64,000 nt of DNA. Source: Rhizobium esperanzae. Lineage in GTDB: Bacteria > Pseudomonadota > Alphaproteobacteria > Rhizobiales > Rhizobiaceae. Positions 43,470 to 51,816 of the stretch are shown in pieces (the stretch's first letter is position 1; each line of letters starts with the position of its first letter). The notes under the pieces were generated by a model that was not told the DNA's origin, searched no databases, and saw only the letters and a program-made list of their open reading frames with translations. Where the stretch lies: the NCBI RefSeq assembly GCF_014197615.1, contig NZ_JACIFY010000004.1:248001-312000 (forward strand). Reading direction: 5' to 3'. The position numbers and the translations under genes were made by a program.

Positions 43470-43972
43470 CACGCCGCCCTCGCTCGCAGCCGATCGCGCT
43501 CCTGCGCTTCGATCTGGCGCACGCGTTCCTTGCCTATACCGTACTTGGCGCCGATGAACTCAAGTGTCTCGCCCATGGCCCGAAGCATGACGATCTGGCC
43601 AGATCGGCCAGAACCCAGATCGGCAAGTGTTTCGTTAAGCTCGACGGCATCGGCTTGGTTCGGCGGCGTCATTACGGCTGCCATGGCGCGATCATCCGAT
43701 ACAGTCGGCATATGGCGCGATCTGACCTGCGCCTTGCGCCGGCCGTTCTGCGCGACATGGCGCATTGTGAGCGTGATCCAGTTGTAGAAACCGCCGTCAG
43801 GCCGGAATGAGGTCCAGTGGGACAGGATATACGCCAGGCTTTCCTGAAACAGGTCTTCCTGCTCGGTTTTGTTGTTCGTCAACTTGCCGGCTAGGCGTTT
43901 GAGATGCGGGAAGTAGTTCATGAGCCGCGCATCAAATTCGGCGGGGCGCGCAGGTGCGTCCGTCTGTGTCAT
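43469..43972 (-). CDS. Phage sigma-70 (ECF-like) factor
   Basis: 167 residues from ATG 43972 behind AGGAGAC. Region 2 at about 15-85 (HLKRLAGKLTNNKTEQEDLFQESLAY, W-I-T-L-T-M-R-H) and region 4 at about 118-162 (GRSGQIVMLRAMGETLEFIGAKYGIGKERVRQIEAQERDRLR) with a clear helix-turn-helix. No anti-sigma factor nearby. Likely redirects host RNA polymerase to a phage gene class, perhaps the late genes. Confidence 0.8.
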   Translation of the reverse strand: MTQTDAPARPAEFDARLMNYFPHLKRLAGKLTNNKTEQEDLFQESLAYILSHWTSFRPDGGFYNWITLTMRHVAQNGRRKAQVRSRHMPTVSDDRAMAAVMTPPNQADAVELNETLADLGSGRSGQIVMLRAMGETLEFIGAKYGIGKERVRQIEAQERDRLRARAA

Positions 43973-43995
43973 ATCGTCTCCTCTTGTGGTAGCGG

Positions 43996-44928
43996 TCAGG
44001 CGGCGTTGGTGGCGCCGTCGACCCAAATCTTGCCGTCAGGCATGCGGTACGTGATCGTTTCGGCGTCTTCGTCGACGTCGATCTGCTCGCCGGGAACGAG
44101 TGTCGGTATGTGCAGATGTGTCGGGCAGCCCTCTTTCTGTTCATCGAACGAGATCGGCTTTGCCCACCGGCTGCAAGACCAGTGACCGTCGCCGCCCATC
44201 TCTGGAGTGCTATGAATGCACGAACGGCAGTTAACGCGCGGCCACGCGCCAGCCTTGCAAATCGGCTTGTGCTTGCAGAACATGCAGCCGAAGAATTCCG
44301 GATCCTCAGATATCCGCGATGGCGGCTCAGGCGTATTGATGATGCGCTCGAGCCGCGCCAGAAGGCGTAGGCAGAACTCCGCATCATATTCGATGCGCTC
44401 GGCATAGAGCGTGTCGTCATCCTTGCAGCTGACGAGGTATAGCGCCCGAGATATCCCAAAGGCATGCATTCCCAGCTGAACCTGGCCGTAATGCAAGGGC
44501 TTCGCTTCCTTGCAGCCCTTCTTGACGATCTCCTTCATGCCTTTGGCGTTGCTCGACTTGAACTCGAGCAGGTGCTCTGTCTTCGGCGCCTCGGGAATGC
44601 CCATGGCCTTGCCATCGCACTTGCCGCGGACGTGCGAGCCGACGAGGCGAATTCGGTCCTGCTGGCCGTAGACGTCCACGCCGATGCGTTCCAGATCCTC
44701 GACTAGGCGGTCTTCTTCGATGTTGCCGGTCTGGAACAGGCGCAGCTGCCGGCCGTGGTGCTTTTCCAGTGGAGTGCACCAGCGGAAGGCAAACCACAGT
44801 GCGCGGTCACACTCGGTGTTGGCCTCGCCGACCGAGATGCCGAGGCTGTCCCAGGATTCTGCCGCAGCTTCGTAGGCTGCGTAGATGGCGCGGACAGTGC
44901 TGGATTCTGGTTTGGGAAGTGGTGCCAA
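43996..44928 (-). CDS. PD-(D/E)XK exonuclease, Cas4/RecB-like
   Basis: 310 residues from TTG 44928, chosen because GGAG stands 7 nt upstream and the preceding stop is at 44931. Nuclease core KTEHLLEFKSSNAKG (E-x-K) after GSHVRGKCDGKAMG (D), then YGQVQLGMHAFG. A Cys-rich C-terminal part (CMFCKHKPICKAG, CRSC, C) is probably an Fe-S or zinc site. Together with the Sak4 ATPase and DUF669 protein it would form a single-strand-annealing recombination system. Confidence 0.8.
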   Translation of the reverse strand: MAPLPKPESSTVRAIYAAYEAAAESWDSLGISVGEANTECDRALWFAFRWCTPLEKHHGRQLRLFQTGNIEEDRLVEDLERIGVDVYGQQDRIRLVGSHVRGKCDGKAMGIPEAPKTEHLLEFKSSNAKGMKEIVKKGCKEAKPLHYGQVQLGMHAFGISRALYLVSCKDDDTLYAERIEYDAEFCLRLLARLERIINTPEPPSRISEDPEFFGCMFCKHKPICKAGAWPRVNCRSCIHSTPEMGGDGHWSCSRWAKPISFDEQKEGCPTHLHIPTLVPGEQIDVDEDAETITYRMPDGKIWVDGATNAA

Positions 44929-44930
44929 GG

Positions 44931-45320
44931 TCAAACTCCGAAATGCTTCATGGCGGCGCGCACAGCGTCGCCGGTGGTGGTAACGTTGGTGTTGGTGACG
45001 CCAACGAAGAAATCGCAATCGTTTCGCGCCTCGCGCGCCGGGATGGGCTTGTGATCCGAGAAGCGGACCTTGAACGCTAGGCCGCCCATGCGAAGGGTGA
45101 TGTATTTGGAGAAGGTGCGTTTCGCCTCATAGAGATAGACGTCGAGGCCGCGCCGGAGCGCGACTTCGCAGAATTCTACCCATCGCGGCTTTCCATACCC
45201 GAGCGCGTTAGCTCTCGCCGTGCGGATGGCGAGATATGCGGGCGTCATCTGCATGTTCTTCGCCTTTGCGGGCTTGGCCGGGATAGGTGCAGGCTGTCTC
45301 GGCTTTGGGATGGGTGCCAT
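44931..45320 (-). CDS. Unknown early protein
   Basis: 129 residues. Pro/Lys/Ala-rich N-terminus (PIPKPRQPAPIPAKPAKAK) followed by a compact alpha/beta domain (WVEFCEVALRRGLDVYLYEAKRTFSKYITLRMGGLAFKVRFSDHKP). Start ATG 45320 overlaps the preceding stop (TAATG). No family recognised. Confidence 0.6.
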   Translation of the reverse strand: MAPIPKPRQPAPIPAKPAKAKNMQMTPAYLAIRTARANALGYGKPRWVEFCEVALRRGLDVYLYEAKRTFSKYITLRMGGLAFKVRFSDHKPIPAREARNDCDFFVGVTNTNVTTTGDAVRAAMKHFGV

Positions 45321-45478
45321 TAGCGCACCAACTGAAAAAGGATGGCTTTGATATCGTCGATGGTCTCGGCCCGCGCAATTTCGTCTGTCAGGTCTTGACG
45401 ACGAACTATGCGCTTAGCTTCCTCAATGCCGTGGCCGGCTTCACGCAGTTCGCGCACGCGCGCCAACGCCGTCTTCAT
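45320..45478 (-). CDS. 52-residue helical protein
   Basis: Short, highly charged, three-helix composition (RVRELREAGHGIEEAKRIVRRQDLTDEIARAETIDDIKAIL). AAGGAG stands 8 nt before ATG 45478 and both ends are coupled to neighbours. Function unknown. Confidence 0.6.
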   Translation of the reverse strand: MKTALARVRELREAGHGIEEAKRIVRRQDLTDEIARAETIDDIKAILFQLVR

Positions 45479-45738
45479 ACGTCCATCTCCTTCGTGAAAA
45501 AGCACCGCGCCGGCCGTGCCGGATCCTCGCGAAACGCCTTGCACCACGGCATGCCGTTGCGGATGATCAGTTCGCGCGGCTGCTCGCACCACGCGGCATC
45601 TTCGATGATCGGGCAGCACCCATCGATGTTGTTGCCGATCCGGTTCAGGCAGTGGCGGCACCAATGATGTTCGAAATCCTGGCCATCAGTGCCGTTAGCG
45701 GGCCGCCATGGCCCGCCTTCCCTTCCGTCGATAGCCAT
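45475..45738 (-). CDS. Cys-rich small protein
   Basis: 87 residues with CRHC, GCC, WC and MPWC: probably a zinc-binding or disulphide fold (WCRHCLNRIGNNIDGCCPI, RNGMPWCKAFREDP). ATG 45738 overlaps the sliding-clamp stop (TAATG). Confidence 0.6.
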   Translation of the reverse strand: MAIDGREGGPWRPANGTDGQDFEHHWCRHCLNRIGNNIDGCCPIIEDAAWCEQPRELIIRNGMPWCKAFREDPARPARCFFTKEMDV

Positions 45739-46796
45739 TAGACGCGCATGGGCATAAGTACCCCATCCCATCCCTCGGCCGCCCCGGTCACGATAGCCGG
45801 CGAGCCAGCGTCGTTCAGTTTCAGCGTCACCTCGCCCGACGGCAGCACCGAGAGAATGTCGCGCAGGTATGCCGCATTGAAACCGATCTCGATCGGTTGG
45901 CCGCTGTATTCGGCCGCGACTTCGTCTTCGGCGTCGCCGTGGTCCGGATTGCGCACCGCGAGCTTGATCGAGCCAGGCGCGATGGTGAGGCGCACGGCGC
46001 GGCCGCGCTCGGAGGAGATCGTCGAGACACGATCAGATGCCTTGAGGATAGCGTCACGATCGACAGAAACGACATTCTCGTTGTTCGTCGGAATGACGCG
46101 CTGGTAGTCGGGGAACGTGCCGTCGATCAGCTTGCTGACGAGCGACAGCTCAGGCGACACGATCTTGATCTTGGTCTCAGAGACCGAAACCGTGACCTTG
46201 CCTTTGGGCGTCAGCGAGACAGTCTTGCGCGGCACGATGATGCCTGCGAAGGTGCCAAGGCTGCCGGTCGAGTTGCGCGCCAGGCGGTGGCCGTCCGTAG
46301 CAACAGCGACCGCACCTGCTTCTGTCGAGTGCAGGAAGATGCCATTCAGGTAATAGCGCACCTCTTCGCTGGAGATGGCGAAAGCCACCGGCGCGAAGAG
46401 CGCGGCAAGATCAACCTCGAATTCAGCGTCATAGGCACCGACCGACAGGCTTGGATAATCGGACGCCGGCAGGATGTTCAGGCCGAACTTCGACCGGCCG
46501 CTCTTCATCTCGAGCTTGCCGTCGACGAGCGAAAGCTCGACCAAGTCGTTGCCGGCCTTGCGGGCGATGTCTCCGAGCATCTTGGCGCTGACCGTGATGC
46601 TGCCGGCTTCATGGATTTCGGCCGGCGCCGACGCGGTTGCCTGGATGTCGAGATCCGTGCCGGTGACGTGCAGTAGCCCGTCGGCTGCGGAAAGCAGCAG
46701 GTTCGACAGGATCGGGATGGTATTGCGGCTTTCTACGACCTTGCCAACGGCGCCGACGACGCGCGCGAGTTCGGTGCGCTGGATAGTTAAGCGCAT
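45738..46796 (-). CDS. dnaN: DNA polymerase III sliding clamp (beta subunit), phage copy
   Basis: 352 residues, slightly shorter than the usual 366-375. Three repeats of the clamp fold: MRLTIQRTELARVVGAVGKVVESRNTIPILSNLLL at the start, FAISSEEVRYYLNGIFL and ATDGHRLA in the centre, and a C-terminal PMRV matching the MPMR-L end of bacterial clamps. Clamps DNA polymerase to the template; the phage copy could recruit the host polymerase to phage forks. Preceded by GAGGAGAC and a hairpin. Confidence 0.93.
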   Translation of the reverse strand: MRLTIQRTELARVVGAVGKVVESRNTIPILSNLLLSAADGLLHVTGTDLDIQATASAPAEIHEAGSITVSAKMLGDIARKAGNDLVELSLVDGKLEMKSGRSKFGLNILPASDYPSLSVGAYDAEFEVDLAALFAPVAFAISSEEVRYYLNGIFLHSTEAGAVAVATDGHRLARNSTGSLGTFAGIIVPRKTVSLTPKGKVTVSVSETKIKIVSPELSLVSKLIDGTFPDYQRVIPTNNENVVSVDRDAILKASDRVSTISSERGRAVRLTIAPGSIKLAVRNPDHGDAEDEVAAEYSGQPIEIGFNAAYLRDILSVLPSGEVTLKLNDAGSPAIVTGAAEGWDGVLMPMRV

Positions 46797-46835
46797 GGTG
46801 GTCTCCTCTATTGCGGGCTGGCCCGCTTGTGGTGT

Positions 46836-46860
46836 GCCGCACGGTTGGTTGCCGTGCGGC
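46836..46860 (-). repeat. TTGGTTG-loop hairpin before the sliding clamp
   Basis: GCCGCACGG / CCGTGCGGC, a perfect 9-bp stem with loop TTGGTTG, about 40 nt upstream of the clamp start. The same stem with both arms swapped occurs at 49911-49935. Confidence 0.6.
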
Positions 46861-46869
46861 TGGTGGTGG

Positions 46870-47400
46870 TTAGGCGCCCTGCCGGGTAGCCAGGATGCGG
46901 TAGGCGTCGATTACGCCGAGCGCTTGTGACTTGGCATCGTCCAGCGCATTGTGCGCCGTGCCGATGTCCGGCTGCGTCGCGTTGGTCAGCTCGAAAAGTG
47001 TTCGGCAGTCGCGCGGCGTCTTGTAATGCCATGGGATCGGGATGCGGCACGCACGGAACGCCGACTCGAGCAGCACCAAGTCGAAGGATGGCGGCTTGGC
47101 CCAAACGCGAGAGGCATCGACGCGGCGGACGTAATCGCCGAATGCGCCGATCGCCCATCCGATCAGACGGTCGCCAGAGAATGCCGCTTTACGCGCATCC
47201 TCGGATTGATCCATCCACCACTTCAGGGTGGACACATCAATTGTCAGTCCAACATCAACCGCCGACTGCGGATCGATGGCCGCATAGAATTCTTCGCCGA
47301 ACTCTTCCGTTTCTGCATCAAATGTCACTGCGCCGATGCTAAGAACTACGCTGCCCGGCTCAGTGCCGAGCGTTTCGATGTCGATCATAAGGTCGCGCAT
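46870..47400 (-). CDS. DEDD-type 3'-5' exonuclease
   Basis: 176 residues from ATG 47400 behind GAGGAGA. Exo I motif D7-I-E9 in LMIDIETLGT, exo II around PPSFDLVLLESAF, exo III HNALDDAKSQA. Small single-domain RNase-T/ExoVIII-like nuclease for single-strand 3' ends. Belongs to the replication-recombination block. Confidence 0.85.
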   Translation of the reverse strand: MRDLMIDIETLGTEPGSVVLSIGAVTFDAETEEFGEEFYAAIDPQSAVDVGLTIDVSTLKWWMDQSEDARKAAFSGDRLIGWAIGAFGDYVRRVDASRVWAKPPSFDLVLLESAFRACRIPIPWHYKTPRDCRTLFELTNATQPDIGTAHNALDDAKSQALGVIDAYRILATRQGA

Positions 47401-47456
47401 CAAATCTCCTCTTGTGGTGGTGTGCGGCGGACCGCTGGTGACGACCCGCCAGAATG

Positions 47457-47672
47457 TTAGCGATAGCGGGCGACGATAGGTGGATTTTCGATTTCCATCC
47501 GAATCCCGTCATTCCATCCGCGAGGCAGGACATCCCGATTAGCGGTCGGCCTGATCACCTCGACTTTGGCCAATTTGGCCTTGATGGCTGCCCATTGTTC
47601 GGCAGAGGGCGGGTTGCCACCCATTGCCGTTTCGAATCCTTCCAGCCATGCCTTGAATTCGTTCAGAGTCAT
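47457..47672 (-). CDS. Small unknown protein
   Basis: 71 residues; helical first half (LNEFKAWLEGFETAMGGNPPSAEQWAAIKAKLAKV), resembling the short phage proteins with an LNEFKAWL-EGFE opening. ATG 47672 overlaps the DUF669 stop (ATGA). Confidence 0.6.
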   Translation of the reverse strand: MTLNEFKAWLEGFETAMGGNPPSAEQWAAIKAKLAKVEVIRPTANRDVLPRGWNDGIRMEIENPPIVARYR

Positions 47673-48253
47673 TTTGAGCCCCACGGCCGGCGCGTGCCGC
47701 CCGCAGCTGGCGATGGCGCCGGGCGACCGGCAGGCTGGCGGTTGTCGTTTGCTGGTGCCTGGGCGCGAGCCGGCGGTGCAGCCTCGACGGATGGCTCCGG
47801 AATGTTGCCTTCGTCCGGATAGTAATATTTCTTGATTTCGTTGCGAGCCGCGTATTTCGGCGAGCCGTCGGCGTTCTTCTCCTTGCTATCCTTGCCCATG
47901 CCGATCTTGGCGTTGAAGGCGACGAAGTGCAGCTCGTCGGAATCGTCCGGCGCCTCGCTCATGCCGAGCGCACGAAGCAGGCATGCGAACTGCTTCTGGC
48001 CGATCTCCTGCACCTGCGCGTTCGGATGCTGCAGATTGTAGTTGGAGAAGATTTTGCGGCCCTTCAGCTCCTCCGGCGCCAGGACGTCGATCGTGACGCT
48101 CAGGTTGATGGCGTGGTCGCGCGTGTTCTCGTTCTTTTCCTTGATCTCGGAAGCGCTGATTTCCAGCGCATAATCGCCGTTCGGCAGGTTGGAGAAATCG
48201 CGCTGTTGCGTGTTCTCTTCGGTGGCTTCGACTCTTACGCCGATCTTTGCCAT
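47669..48253 (-). CDS. DUF669 single-stranded DNA-binding protein
   Basis: 194 residues. N-terminal OB-like domain (LPNGDYALEISASEIKEKNENTRDHAINLSVTIDVLAPEELKGRKIFSNYNLQHPNA as separate blocks) and a Pro/Ala-rich disordered tail from about 150 with a PANDN motif. Paired with the Sak4 ATPase gene, as usual for phage recombination modules. Confidence 0.82.
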   Translation of the reverse strand: MAKIGVRVEATEENTQQRDFSNLPNGDYALEISASEIKEKNENTRDHAINLSVTIDVLAPEELKGRKIFSNYNLQHPNAQVQEIGQKQFACLLRALGMSEAPDDSDELHFVAFNAKIGMGKDSKEKNADGSPKYAARNEIKKYYYPDEGNIPEPSVEAAPPARAQAPANDNRQPAGRPAPSPAAGGTRRPWGSK

Positions 48254-48279
48254 TCATAGTCTCCTTCGTGGTGTGGTGG

Positions 48280-48432
48280 TTACTTGGTGAGTGCGTAGTA
48301 GCGCCAGGCGCCGCTACCGTATGCGGTGTGCGCGCATTCGCGCATCACGTTTTCGAGCCAAGCCCATCGCTGGCCGCTGCGCGTCCGTACTTTGACCGGG
48401 AGCCACGCAAACCATTGCTCTTGGTGGAACAT
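48280..48432 (-). CDS. 50-residue basic protein
   Basis: Trp-rich basic peptide (EQWFAWLPVKVRTRSGQRW, AWLENVM) between the DUF669 and Sak4 genes. ATG 48432 shares a nucleotide with the Sak4 stop (TGATG). Possibly a small accessory of the recombination module. Confidence 0.55.
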   Translation of the reverse strand: MFHQEQWFAWLPVKVRTRSGQRWAWLENVMRECAHTAYGSGAWRYYALTK

Positions 48433-49235
48433 CAGGCCGCCTCTTCTTCAACCGGCGCATGCGGCGTGTAGAAGTATTTCGATAGTTCGGTGAAGCCTTT
48501 GCCCTTCTTGAACGGGATGCTCGGCGGCATGTTCAGCCTGTTCTTGGCCAAGAAGCCGGCGCGCTCGTCCGCATAAATGACGCGCTCTGCGCCAGACATG
48601 CCTTCTGCTTTGCTCTCCTTCTTGCCGAAGCCTTTATCGACCTGCTTGACCGATGTGCGCTTGCTCATGAACAGAAGAGCATCGCTCTTTTCCATGATGA
48701 TGTCGGTCGCGCGGTCCTGCAGCTTTGGCCGATAGCGATCGTACGAGTCGACGAGAGGATCGTTGAACTGCTTCACCTTGCTGTGCAGGATCTGGACGAC
48801 GTGGATGCCGGCGCGCGAGAGCGCCCGCGTCGCCGACATGTATTCGAGCCAGTCGTTGTCTGCCTCAAGGTAGCCTTTACCGAAGGCAGTCGGGGAACCC
48901 TTATCGTTGCTGTCGATGGTATCCCAGCCCATGCGGCCGCACGTGAAATCCCAGACCATCTTTTCGAAAGCGTCGAGGCTGTCGATAATGACGGTCTTGA
49001 ATTCGTGCTCCTGCGTCAGCAGATGTTCGAATGCATCCATCATTTCGTTGTAGTTCTCGATCTCGATAGCGGGGACGTCGAGATCGACAGGGGTCTCCTC
49101 GCCTACCGTGTGGAGATAAATCGGGTCAGGAAACTCGCCGGCGAGCGTTGTCTTGCCGATGCCGCCTATTCCATAGATCGCGATAACGGGCGGCGTCTTT
49201 CGTTTACTCGATCTCAGTTTGTCGAAAACTGACAT
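48432..49235 (-). CDS. Sak4-like RecA-fold ATPase
   Basis: 267 residues. Walker A YGIGGIGKTT (21-30), Walker B TVIIDSLDA, then ILHSKVKQFNDP. Matches phage-type AAA_24/Sak4 ATPases, which pair homologous DNA together with an SSB-like partner (the DUF669 gene downstream). Confidence 0.82.
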   Translation of the reverse strand: MSVFDKLRSSKRKTPPVIAIYGIGGIGKTTLAGEFPDPIYLHTVGEETPVDLDVPAIEIENYNEMMDAFEHLLTQEHEFKTVIIDSLDAFEKMVWDFTCGRMGWDTIDSNDKGSPTAFGKGYLEADNDWLEYMSATRALSRAGIHVVQILHSKVKQFNDPLVDSYDRYRPKLQDRATDIIMEKSDALLFMSKRTSVKQVDKGFGKKESKAEGMSGAERVIYADERAGFLAKNRLNMPPSIPFKKGKGFTELSKYFYTPHAPVEEEAA

Positions 49236-49244
49236 GCACGTCTC

Positions 49245-49346
49245 CTAGAAATAGCAGATTGCGATGATGAGCAGGCAGGCCAGAATGACCGGCCACCAGC
49301 TGAACGGGTCAGGCGGCCACATGCCGGCGTCAGGGTTGGTCGTCAT
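49245..49346 (-). CDS. 33-residue single-pass membrane peptide
   Basis: A short gene overlapping the preceding membrane-protein gene by 17 nt. Pro/Trp-rich start (DAGMWPPDPFSWWP) followed by one hydrophobic helix to the end (VILACLLIIAICYF). No good ribosome site; real status uncertain. Confidence 0.4.
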   Translation of the reverse strand: MTTNPDAGMWPPDPFSWWPVILACLLIIAICYF

Positions 49347-49599
49347 ATTGCTGAAACCGCTTAATGGCCTTATCAGCGCCCCATACCGAACCAAGCATCA
49401 CGACAATCGCAATGGTGGCGACTGGTATGAAGAAGAGCGCAGCAACTGCGCCGCCGAAGGCTGCAGCCGCGATGGCGGCCCGACGAAGAACCGGCGCCTT
49501 GAAAAACGTCGGCGTGGACTTCTGCACTGGCGCATCGATCGGCACATAGTCAAGCGGAGTGCCGGTGAGCGGCGGGTCTATCCATGGCGATCGGGTCAT
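49330..49599 (-). CDS. Small membrane protein
   Basis: 89 residues with two adjacent hydrophobic segments (about 40-58 and 60-76) after a Pro-rich cytoplasmic start. Follows the gene at 49596-49898 by ATGA overlap. Function unknown. Confidence 0.6.
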   Translation of the reverse strand: MTRSPWIDPPLTGTPLDYVPIDAPVQKSTPTFFKAPVLRRAAIAAAAFGGAVAALFFIPVATIAIVVMLGSVWGADKAIKRFQQYDDQP

Positions 49600-49898
49600 G
49601 CTGCGATCTCGAGAGCGAGGACGCGACGGCGAGCGGCGCTATGCATGTGCTGATACGGGCGCGTTTCGCTGACGGCCGCGTTGCCGCGCTCCCGGGCAAG
49701 TCTCTTGCGATCGCCGCGCGAAAGTCCCTCGGCGTTGCGGCCAGGCTCTTTCGGCAGGGATCGAAAGCCCTTGCCGCCGGTGATGCGCTCCATCACTGTA
49801 AGCCGGCGGACTCGGTGGCCTTCATCGATTGACGGCATACCAAGCTTGAAGTCGTTGGCATGATAGTCGGCCGTGAGTTTTTCGAAGATGTTGGACAT
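49596..49898 (-). CDS. Basic small protein
   Basis: 100 residues from ATG 49898, with AGGAGACC directly upstream. C-terminal half very basic (RSLPKEPGRNAEGLSRGDRKRLARERG). The longer frame through the hairpin is ignored. No family recognised. Confidence 0.6.
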   Translation of the reverse strand: MSNIFEKLTADYHANDFKLGMPSIDEGHRVRRLTVMERITGGKGFRSLPKEPGRNAEGLSRGDRKRLARERGNAAVSETRPYQHMHSAARRRVLALEIAA

Positions 49899-49910
49899 AG
49901 GTCTCCTCTT

Positions 49911-49935
49911 GCCGTGCGGTTGGTCGCCGCACGGC
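49911..49935 (-). repeat. TTGGTCG-loop hairpin
   Basis: GCCGTGCGG / CCGCACGGC, a perfect 9-bp stem with loop TTGGTCG, placed before the ribosome site of the 49596-49898 gene. It is the arm-swapped sister of the hairpin at 46836-46860. Confidence 0.6.
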
Positions 49936-49962
49936 TTGCTGTGGTGGTGGCGTTGGTGGTGT

Positions 49963-51105
49963 TTAGGCGGCGGCGCCGTACGGATACTCGACGAAGTGCT
50001 CGACGACATCCTTGGCCGGCTTCAACTGCATGCCCGTTACGGCCCGCAGTTCCTTGATGGCCGCGATCTTCTCGCCCTTGGCGGCGAGCCGCTGCCATTC
50101 GTGCTTGTAGGTCGGCACCGCTTCCTGGCTGGTGGTGGTCAGGATGTAGACGCCGAACTGCTGGCCCTTGGCTATGCCGGCAAGCCGATCGGCTTCAGCC
50201 TTGGCGGCCGATTCGGTGGTGTGCACGAACGGGCGAGCGGCTGGCTTCGGCTGGCCGTCTTCGATGAGGGCGACGATGGCGGTGGGGGTTGGTGCGCGAG
50301 CTATGTCAACGTCACCGTCGTAGCACCAAAAGCTGCCGCGCCCATCGATATCGACAAGATAGGGCATTCTGTCGTCGAGATCGTCTACCCTGACGACCGT
50401 TCCATTGCCGCTAATCGCGGCAAATTTTGCGAATACCCGGTCCCCCGCCTTGAACTTCGGCTTGGCCGGCGCCGCGTTGTCGTTGCTGGCCGACACGACG
50501 GGCTCGTCGATCCATTCGGAGATTATGTCATTGGGCAGTTCCGACGTAGTATTCGATCTTGATGACTGTCGACCGCTATCTGCCCAAACGGCGCTTTGCC
50601 AGTTGCCCAGTTCGCCGAACGTCGCAATATCGCCCCGCACGAAAGCCGGCCCGACCTTGCGGCCGTCGCGCGTCTTGTAGAACTTGCCGGCTTCGATGGT
50701 GAGGTCTGCCGGTTGCGCTGCCGCGACAGCTGGCAGCGGTTCGAGTTCATCAATGTATGCGCCCGGCGAGAAGCCGAGGCGATTGTTATCCAGCGTGACA
50801 TCAAGGGCGTATCTGCCATTAGCGGATTTGCGCGGGTTCGAAATAACTGTAGCCTTTTCGCCCTTAGCGCCGAAGCGTGCGCCGCCTGCCGTGCTATCGC
50901 GGACAAAGCGCACCCGATCGCCGACCTTCGGCTGCCATGCAGGCACAAGCTCGACGCGCCGATCGAAGCAGCCGTAGCTCGTTTCGCCAACCTTTACGTT
51001 GACGCCTTCGCTCCAGAAGCTCTCGACAACGCCTTCGTCGCCGACCTCAGCCGTTGAATACTTCTCGACGAACCGCACGCGATCGCCAACCTTAAACTTG
51101 CCCAT
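49963..51105 (-). CDS. KOW/SH3-repeat protein with L7/L12-like C-terminus
   Basis: 380 residues. Three KOW-like segments start with K-x-G-D-R-V (FKVGDRVRFVEK at 4, PKVGDRVRFVRD at 59, FKAGDRVFAKF at about 219). The C-terminal KIAAIKELRAVTGMQLKPAKDVVEHF (written here as its diagnostic core KELRAVTGMQLKPAKD) copies the helix pattern of the ribosomal L7/L12 C-terminal domain. It could touch RNA polymerase or the ribosome, since KOW domains occur in NusG and ribosomal proteins. One of the first genes of the early operon. Confidence 0.65.
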   Translation of the reverse strand: MGKFKVGDRVRFVEKYSTAEVGDEGVVESFWSEGVNVKVGETSYGCFDRRVELVPAWQPKVGDRVRFVRDSTAGGARFGAKGEKATVISNPRKSANGRYALDVTLDNNRLGFSPGAYIDELEPLPAVAAAQPADLTIEAGKFYKTRDGRKVGPAFVRGDIATFGELGNWQSAVWADSGRQSSRSNTTSELPNDIISEWIDEPVVSASNDNAAPAKPKFKAGDRVFAKFAAISGNGTVVRVDDLDDRMPYLVDIDGRGSFWCYDGDVDIARAPTPTAIVALIEDGQPKPAARPFVHTTESAAKAEADRLAGIAKGQQFGVYILTTTSQEAVPTYKHEWQRLAAKGEKIAAIKELRAVTGMQLKPAKDVVEHFVEYPYGAAA

Positions 51106-51416
51106 TACGCTGCTCCTTCCGTTGTGGTGGTTTTGCGGAGCTTGCGCTCCTTGGTGAAGTCGATGACATTGTCGGCTTCGGCCGGCGGCTTTTGCTTCCC
51201 GCCAACCGGCGGCTCGTCGCCTTGCACGGCCATGTGCCGCAGCGTCACGGCGAACATCATGCGGATTTCCAGGCTGCCGGCGATCTGGACGTGGTAGTGG
51301 CGGCCGAAGTCAGATCCACCGACGACAATGCCGAACACGTCCGTATTGAGTTTTGATTCGACCCAGTCACCTTCATCAAATGCTATGCAGTCGCAGTGGT
51401 TTTCTTCCATGCTCAT
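51105..51416 (-). CDS. Unknown early protein
   Basis: 103 residues. Beta-rich start similar to the KOW neighbour (FDEGDWVESKLNTDVFGIVVGG, HVQIAGSLEIRMMFAV) and a basic tail. Its stop shares a nucleotide with the next start and its own start overlaps the HTH gene (ATGA). Confidence 0.6.
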   Translation of the reverse strand: MSMEENHCDCIAFDEGDWVESKLNTDVFGIVVGGSDFGRHYHVQIAGSLEIRMMFAVTLRHMAVQGDEPPVGGKQKPPAEADNVIDFTKERKLRKTTTTEGAA

Positions 51417-51763
51417 GCCGCCACCTGCATATCCGCCAGGCCGGCAATAAGAAGCTCGCGCTCGGACGGCGCGACTTCGGCGGTGTCCAGCGTCGGAATG
51501 CGCTGCAGCGACACAGGCATGGCGCCGCTCGTCGTCGAGCAGCCACCGTTGGACGGCACCATCTTGGTGGTGGCGCGCGGATTATTGTCGTTCGCCGCGG
51601 CGATCGGGGTTTTCGTGTAATGGCCGAGCCCGTGCTCGCGCCGCAGGCGCTGGTAGCATGTCATCGGCTTGATGCTGTATCTGGCTGCTATGGCGGCAAC
51701 GGTTTCGCCGTTGAGTCTGCGCGCATGCATATCGGCCAGCATTGCGCTGGTAATCATCGTCAT
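51413..51763 (-). CDS. HTH protein, first gene of the leftward early operon
   Basis: 116 residues. An HTH at about 13-40 (LNGETVAAIAARYSIKPMTCYQRLRRE) of the Hin/resolvase-like kind, then a disordered centre with AANDNN. Placed first behind the promoter opposite the repressor gene, the position of Cro or an early activator. GGAGAC stands 6 nt before ATG 51763. Confidence 0.7.
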   Translation of the reverse strand: MTMITSAMLADMHARRLNGETVAAIAARYSIKPMTCYQRLRREHGLGHYTKTPIAAANDNNPRATTKMVPSNGGCSTTSGAMPVSLQRIPTLDTAEVAPSERELLIAGLADMQVAA

Positions 51764-51816
51764 GTCGTCTCCTCTGTGGTGTGATTGGCAGGCGGTGAAC
51801 TTGCCAATGGATTGTC

